Of a stretch of DNA of 64,000 nucleotides, positions 60,201 to 64,000 are shown piece by piece. Below the pieces are notes generated by a model. It was not told the origin of the DNA. It saw nothing but the letters and a program-made list of their open reading frames with translations, and searched no databases. Position numbers and translations under genes: made by a program. The stretch comes from Ilyonectria destructans (taxonomy: Eukaryota; Ascomycota; Sordariomycetes; Hypocreales; Nectriaceae): the NCBI GenBank assembly GCA_020740775.1, contig JAHEWK010000014.1, positions 310,001 to 374,000 on the forward strand. Direction: 5' to 3'. Numbering within the stretch: the stretch's first letter is position 1; every line of letters starts with the position of its first letter.

Positions 60201-61748
60201 AATCTTCGAGGAGACGTCCCGCTCAAGGACTTTGCGCGATCCACGACAGCCGAAGTGACGAAGGGTTCCACATCCTATGAACAGCTGGATGGTGCAGCTG
60301 ATGATGTTGTCGATGATATTGACGATAATGATGCGCCCGAAGAGCGTGATGATGATATAGATATTTGGGAATTTGAGGCGAAGCGGGCGACACCTCGCAC
60401 CACTCGCCAACAGCCATTCGGGAATAAGCGGCGTACTCTGCCCAGTACCTGGATGAGACAGAGCACACAAGGGCCTCCGAGAGAGGAAGAGGTGCTCACT
60501 GAAGGTGCTGCATCTGACGGCGACAGGACAGAGGAGGCTCAGGAGGAATACTCTTTACTTGCACAGAGCAAAGGTGCTCAAGAGCCAGCAGGGCCGGCCG
60601 AGTCGGCAAAGAAAGCGAGTCGATTTGACCTCGCATCTTTCTTCTCGTCTCCAGCTGCCATCCCTGGCATGTTGGCCGAGAAGTTCCTTCCGGCCAAGAC
60701 CGCGTCAGTCTTTGGAGCAAGACCTAGCGAGCCAGAGCCGCTTCAAGCTGAGCCAGTTCAAGTTGATACGGTTCAAACTGCGCCCGTTCTGCCCACTAGC
60801 TCCATGTTCCCTCAAGTTGCGCAGAAGGAGTTCCAGCCCCGGAAGAGCTCCCGTATCGATCTCTTCTCTCCATCGCGAGATAAGGAGCGGGAACCAAGGG
60901 AGGAAACGCAAGCTTCTTCACCTCAAGAAGCTCCGGAGGAGTCTGAGATGCCATCTGTGGCTCAGAAACAGAACTTCACGCCTCGACCCAAGGCCAAGCA
61001 ACCCAACGCTTCCTTCTTCAAGTCTTCAGTTCGATCGAGTGCTCCCACGCCACCACGAATGCAGCTGTCTCACGCGGACATCCAGAGGTGGCAGCATGAA
61101 ACCTCCGTGGCTAGCGAAGACTCTCCCGAGGTGTCTCAGCCGTTTCTGCGACCCCTGCCTCCAAAGCATGCCTCGCCGAGCAAGTCGAGTCTGCGGTCAC
61201 CTATGAAGCCCCACACTCCAGGGCGCGTGGTCGAATTTACGAGCAGCGTCCTGTCGCCCGTGGAGCAGGCAAAGGCCCGCCAGGTTCGGCGTCTTTCCAA
61301 CTCTTCAGCGTCGCAGGCCAGTCTCGCCCCGCAGCGTCAGCCGCCTCCTCCTCAAACAATCGACAAGGAGAACCGTGACGCATCAGACATCTCCATGTCT
61401 GAAGCGTCGCCCTTGGCTAAACCGCCACAGCCCGCACCGCTCTCACAGACCGTCTGGACCCGCCAACACTGGCTCCTCCTGGACGAGCTGCTCCAACTGC
61501 GGCGGGCAGGCCCATACGAGCTGAACTATGAACGCTGTGCGGACAAGTTCCTTGGAAAGACGGTTAAGAGCCAAGGCGAGGCCATGGTGCTGGAGCGCTG
61601 GCACCTAGACTGCGTGGATGCCTTCAAGGCATCGGTTGGCGCGTGGGACGAGGCCGTGTTGGTCAAGAGGCTGTTCGCGTTGATTCTCGGCGAGGAGAGG
61701 AGGAGCCGCGGCGTCTCAGAGAGACCTGCACGAGTTATGTTTCACTAA
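57285..61748 (+). CDS. Large AT-hook nuclear protein with acidic repeats
   Basis: One exon, 1,487 residues from the ATG at 57285, or 1,457 from the ATG at 57375 (MSSPDPLNN, which looks like the conserved start). At least three AT-hooks, RRRGRPRK (about 57741) and two RRGRPPKN within a duplicated PTPKSARRGRPPKNRT (about 57900 and 58000), imply minor-groove binding to AT-rich DNA. The middle is disordered and very acidic, with EEPM/EEPV pentapeptide repeats. A further disordered part has S-P and T-P sites. The C-terminal ~90 residues form the only compact domain (WTRQHWLLLDELLQLRR, YERCADKFLGKTVKSQGEAMVLERWHLDCVDAFK, WDEAVLVKRLFALILGEERR). It resembles chromatin-associated proteins of filamentous ascomycetes of unknown role. 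I cannot name the gene. Confidence 0.88.
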   Translation: MSRRGKPGAHSEYSIRWHSFADITTPSVDIMSSPDPLNNSGGEAVIMPSSAHRATRSVTRSLRSDRYLSRDTSPRKQMFELEVGDNRAPQKLLVTVETEGAPVNAPDGGARRKLFQSSSPMPMIRQRERATTTTVPLKDTIEEEPMDINATPRRRGRPRKSNGTPLPGAGVKRRAGTPIKRTPRRPRTTKSTEADDDLELPQPEVQPTPKSARRGRPPKNRTAELDDGLASPKPQPTPKSARRGRPPKNRTVEPSSELGIEAGRGIAPTSKGRRRQALAPEDLMEVANEVTEPTLDEEDEAQEDNEVTLVIAPSETGASEAPIDTPIGPASEADSDIWMATLDDDPTPRATNRTAQSLPASESPEPEADMSQAGDYGYLAPAASDISSADEPLSESRPRGNDTIAQGEDFSMIFMDSLPSIQELRSSVRVPAEDEYGEETSLIINNTLESLRQSLQQREGPNANRETAETPEHPSLAFIEPASSELHQPSIRPPMTFSQNRNLSPRWLRSPRRGSVSPLRHQVLKFKARQNDDNDSNVAEGNIEGLDVLSPEQRGSPANFNQDESNMYEDSFSEIPQDVLEAATPRRPRVGVSNEELMQEELMQEEPMEEEPMEDGPVEEEPVQEELEEEIMEEEMIEQQPVEEQPMDEQPVEEELAELVELVDEQPLQEALVEEEPVEEDQEMEDAQPPHQIESQYAPETASNVSVVSRSDAGRLPTPDDTPPQIGVEAEDQGKSTQTSQASVGVVSPKTSSPLAISASRSQLVPEIVEEMVDDLEEEFPELSVPETSKLSLDSHLRRPEVTPVNQLTSPLQDPQSLAPETALDKMSRPLLSPIVRAGRALQSVTSDPPSPEPREHHLRSPFRSSVSRELGPPAQDSQPSRRKSLSPRRPFSFPAGNQVPPASQLSDDPFISDMRHTGQLSFLEALERSGGNRSSQRTRGSPRDSRASSMRITPPNDEVMSWVADEGPISANLRGDVPLKDFARSTTAEVTKGSTSYEQLDGAADDVVDDIDDNDAPEERDDDIDIWEFEAKRATPRTTRQQPFGNKRRTLPSTWMRQSTQGPPREEEVLTEGAASDGDRTEEAQEEYSLLAQSKGAQEPAGPAESAKKASRFDLASFFSSPAAIPGMLAEKFLPAKTASVFGARPSEPEPLQAEPVQVDTVQTAPVLPTSSMFPQVAQKEFQPRKSSRIDLFSPSRDKEREPREETQASSPQEAPEESEMPSVAQKQNFTPRPKAKQPNASFFKSSVRSSAPTPPRMQLSHADIQRWQHETSVASEDSPEVSQPFLRPLPPKHASPSKSSLRSPMKPHTPGRVVEFTSSVLSPVEQAKARQVRRLSNSSASQASLAPQRQPPPPQTIDKENRDASDISMSEASPLAKPPQPAPLSQTVWTRQHWLLLDELLQLRRAGPYELNYERCADKFLGKTVKSQGEAMVLERWHLDCVDAFKASVGAWDEAVLVKRLFALILGEERRSRGVSERPARVMFH
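59067..59165 (+). repeat. 15-bp in-frame minisatellite in the AT-hook gene
   Basis: About six and a half units of GARGAAGAGCCARTG-like sequence, each five codons (E/Q-E-E-P/L-M/V). More degenerate 12-15 bp units continue to about 59340. The array encodes the acidic block of the protein, and its length is likely to vary among strains. Confidence 0.85.
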
Positions 61749-61995
61749 ACGGTCGTTTTTGTTTTTGGGAAAAGTTGTTTGGATTTGCATTGCAGGCGTA
61801 GATACCCCCGCAGTATCGTTTACATTTAAGTCGGGATATTTCCCACTCGTTCGTTTAATGCACCACACTTTAAGGCATTGACCACGGAAATTAACCAGCG
61901 ATGCAATCAGTGTAGACGAGTCCGTCCCTCTTGAAACGCCTAATCTACTGTGCCATATTACAATACACGATGCCCCCGCTGCCGTGGCGCCCCTT

Positions 61996-63528
61996 CTATT
62001 CAAGCATCGAGGCCTGGTTTGTGTACAATACATCCACCACACTGCTCAACTTCTCAATCGTCGCTAGAGCCGCATCGTAAGACTCGTCTCGATGCGTCTC
62101 GTCAAAGATGATGAGGCAGCCCGCGCCCTGGTCCAAAACACCAATGATGACCTTGTCGAGGATCATCTGTGAGAGCTTTCGCTCAACCTGCTGGGTATCC
62201 AAACCCACCATCTTGGCGATGTGGTCGATCTCAACGCGCGAGAAGGGCTCGATAACCTTGATAAGGTTCTGTTCCAGCATGGCGTCGTAGAGGCGGCGGA
62301 GGTGGTTGCGGATAAAGGCATCGCTGCCGAGTTCGTAACGGTACGAGGACAGGGCACGCTCGTACTCCTCTAGGGATCGGTTCGAGTGTGCTCGGGCGAT
62401 GGCCTTCATTGCCTCGAGGTTCTGGCCGGCGTACTTCAGTGCCTGCTTCGAGGTCATGAGCTGGTTGACGTCGTCGACGAGGTTCAGCATGATCTTGCAG
62501 AGGAGCATGTATTGCAGGGCAGCCTGGGCCTTGACGCTCTCATCCTGAGAGTGGTAGCCGTCCAGAGCCTCGATAAAGTAAGAGAAGGCAGTGTTGAAGT
62601 CCTTGTCCTCAGCATGGAGCATGCCACTCTGCATGTCGAGGTTGGCCTGCAACATTGGAGGCGTGTAGACGCTGGCAGCACTGGTTCGCGCGCTGGTCAA
62701 GGCGGCACGGGACTTGGGGATGTTGCCGAGGGCGTGGTAGACTCTTGACTCGAGTAGTTGGACTTCGACGAGTCGCAATTTGTCGTCGAGGCGCTTGAGC
62801 TCGCGGAGGAGGCCGTTGATAAGACCGAGTGCGTCATAGTAGGATTGCTTGGCCATCTGCAGGGCGACGAGGCGGACCTCGAGGTCCTGGCGCTGGAAAG
62901 CACGGCGCTCGGCGGTAGCCCATTCTATGCAGTCCTTGGTGACGGCGATTTCGATTTCAGTGCTATTGGGGATGTCCTTCAACAAGTCAAGCAGTTGGCG
63001 GACTACGCCACCAAGTTAGCAGAGGACCACGATAAACTGCTTATTGGAAAAACGAAGATTGGCTCAAGATCCGAATCAGGGCAATGGTGAATAGTGGTCT
63101 CATGGCCTGTCAAAACAGGCTCTGAAGTAGCAAATACTTGGGTTGCAAACATCATGTAGGATCAGGGAGGGAGGCGATTCAGCTGAAAAGCTGCCTAGGG
63201 ACAAAAACTCACCCAACTTTGAAGATTTGGCCTTGGCAAAGGAAGAGAAAACCGATCGGCTCTCCTTGACAAGGTTTACTAGCTCATGTGATTTCCTGTT
63301 TTACTATCAGTGGGTTGGTTCCATGGTTGGGGACAGCAGCGCGCACTTCTCGTCTCGGTACAGCTCGCCCAAGCTTATCAAAGCCGACTCGTACTCGCGA
63401 GTCGCAGCATCAGACGTCGCACCGGGCGCCTTGGCGGTGATTTCCTTGTAGATAGCCTCAGCCTTCCGGGGGTCTGACTTGGCGAGCTTCTGGGCTTCCT
63501 GGACCCTCGCCGATTCGCCCGCCGCCAT
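61996..63528 (-). CDS. RPN6: 26S proteasome lid subunit Rpn6 (PSMD11)
   Basis: Exons 63347-63528, 63213-63295 and 61996-63002 (introns 51 and 210 nt) give 423 residues; human PSMD11 has 422. Rpn6 clamps the proteasome lid to the core and ATPase ring. The N-terminal helical-repeat part includes SLGELYRDEKK, ESRSVFSSFAKAKSSKLVRQLLDL and IPNSTEIEIAVTKDCIEWA, pieced together across both introns. The C-terminal PCI domain runs through HLRRLYDAMLEQNLIKVIEPFSRVEIDHIAKMVGLDTQQVERKLSQMILDKVIIGVLDQGAGCLIIFDE. The ATG at 63528 starts MAAGESARVQEAQKLAKSDP. The gene is convergent with the AT-hook gene, with 247 bp between stops. Intron 2 is four times the local norm. Confidence 0.96.
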
Positions 63529-64000
63529 GATGAAGGAGGTGTCTGTGTGTGTTGAGGGAGAGGGATCGTGGGTACTGGTATGCTCGCGCGAGAGATCGTA
63601 GGGCGTGGATGGTGCGTGGTTGGAGGTGAAGGCGGAATGCGTGGTCGTGATGTTGGAGTTGGTTCGTTGGTGAGGCACACAACAACGAGCTCCAGCCTTC
63701 CTCCAGGTTGCCAGTGCGCGACGTAGGCCTGCGGAAAAAACGGGGCCCGGGTAGCAGATTCGCATGCTTCTATTGGCTAAAAACCTCCGGATAGCTGTTG
63801 CGGGACATCTTTGATCCGCTGAGGTACGTACCAGGAGCTCCCCGGGGCCGTTGCCGGCGACCCTCCGTCATGCCGACAGCTAAAATTTCAGTCCAGAGAC
63901 TCCAGAACCTTCGCGATAATAAAGCCACTTCCACCTCGCCAGCACCCATATCCACCTCTACAACTTCCGCCCATTGTCTTTGAATTATTTTCTCTCCCAC
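63529..64000. other. Promoter of RPN6 and right edge of the window
   Basis: 63529-63720 is AC/CT-rich on the minus strand (RPN6 leader and promoter). From 63869 a plus-strand ATG opens a 37-codon frame (MPTAKISVQRLQNLRDNK...) that stops at 63980. It could be the start of a divergent gene cut by the edge, with a splice donor not evident, or chance. I do not recognise it. Confidence 0.35.

Overview
The window looks like nuclear DNA of a filamentous ascomycete (Pezizomycotina, most likely Sordariomycetes; I cannot name the species). The signs are short GT-AG introns, mostly 48-55 nt with CTAAC/CTGAT-type branch sites, CT-rich leaders, a Zn2Cys6 regulator, a GH128 wall protein, a fungal peroxisomal carrier, and long gene-free stretches. 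I found no tRNA, rRNA or CRISPR array and no intact transposase.

Layout. (1) 0-6.4 kb: the 3' edge of an unidentified gene, a Gfo/Idh/MocA dehydrogenase (dihydrodiol/D-xylose dehydrogenase type), the tRNA wobble methyltransferase Trm9, and on the minus strand a Myb/SANT protein whose 5' end cannot be resolved. (2) 6.4-17.6 kb: a gene desert with a perfect 114-bp tandem duplication and a 377-bp element with terminal inverted repeats. (3) 17.6-24.6 kb: tubulin cofactor B, a lower-GC eroded stretch, and a membrane-anchored RING-H2 protein. (4) 24.6-32.4 kb: a second desert with two adjacent ~175-bp inverted-repeat elements. (5) 32.4-46.9 kb: a ten-exon seven-TM protein with a probable 3-nt exon, a GH128 wall protein (minus), a 5-kb gap with a Helitron-like hairpin, a large fungal membrane protein and a Zn2Cys6 factor. 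(6) 47.7-64 kb: a compact housekeeping block with a hypothetical protein, an LtrA-like membrane protein (minus), ATP synthase epsilon, NatC subunit Mak10/Naa35, the peroxisomal carrier Pmp47 (minus), a ~1,490-aa AT-hook protein, and proteasome lid subunit Rpn6 (minus).

The genes do not form one pathway or an evident secondary-metabolite cluster. They serve basic cell functions: tRNA modification, tubulin folding, ubiquitin/proteasome turnover, N-terminal acetylation, ATP synthesis and peroxisomal transport. A few surface or regulatory proteins are scattered among them. Exon coordinates were worked out by hand from splice consensus, reading frame and remembered family conservation. No database search was run.
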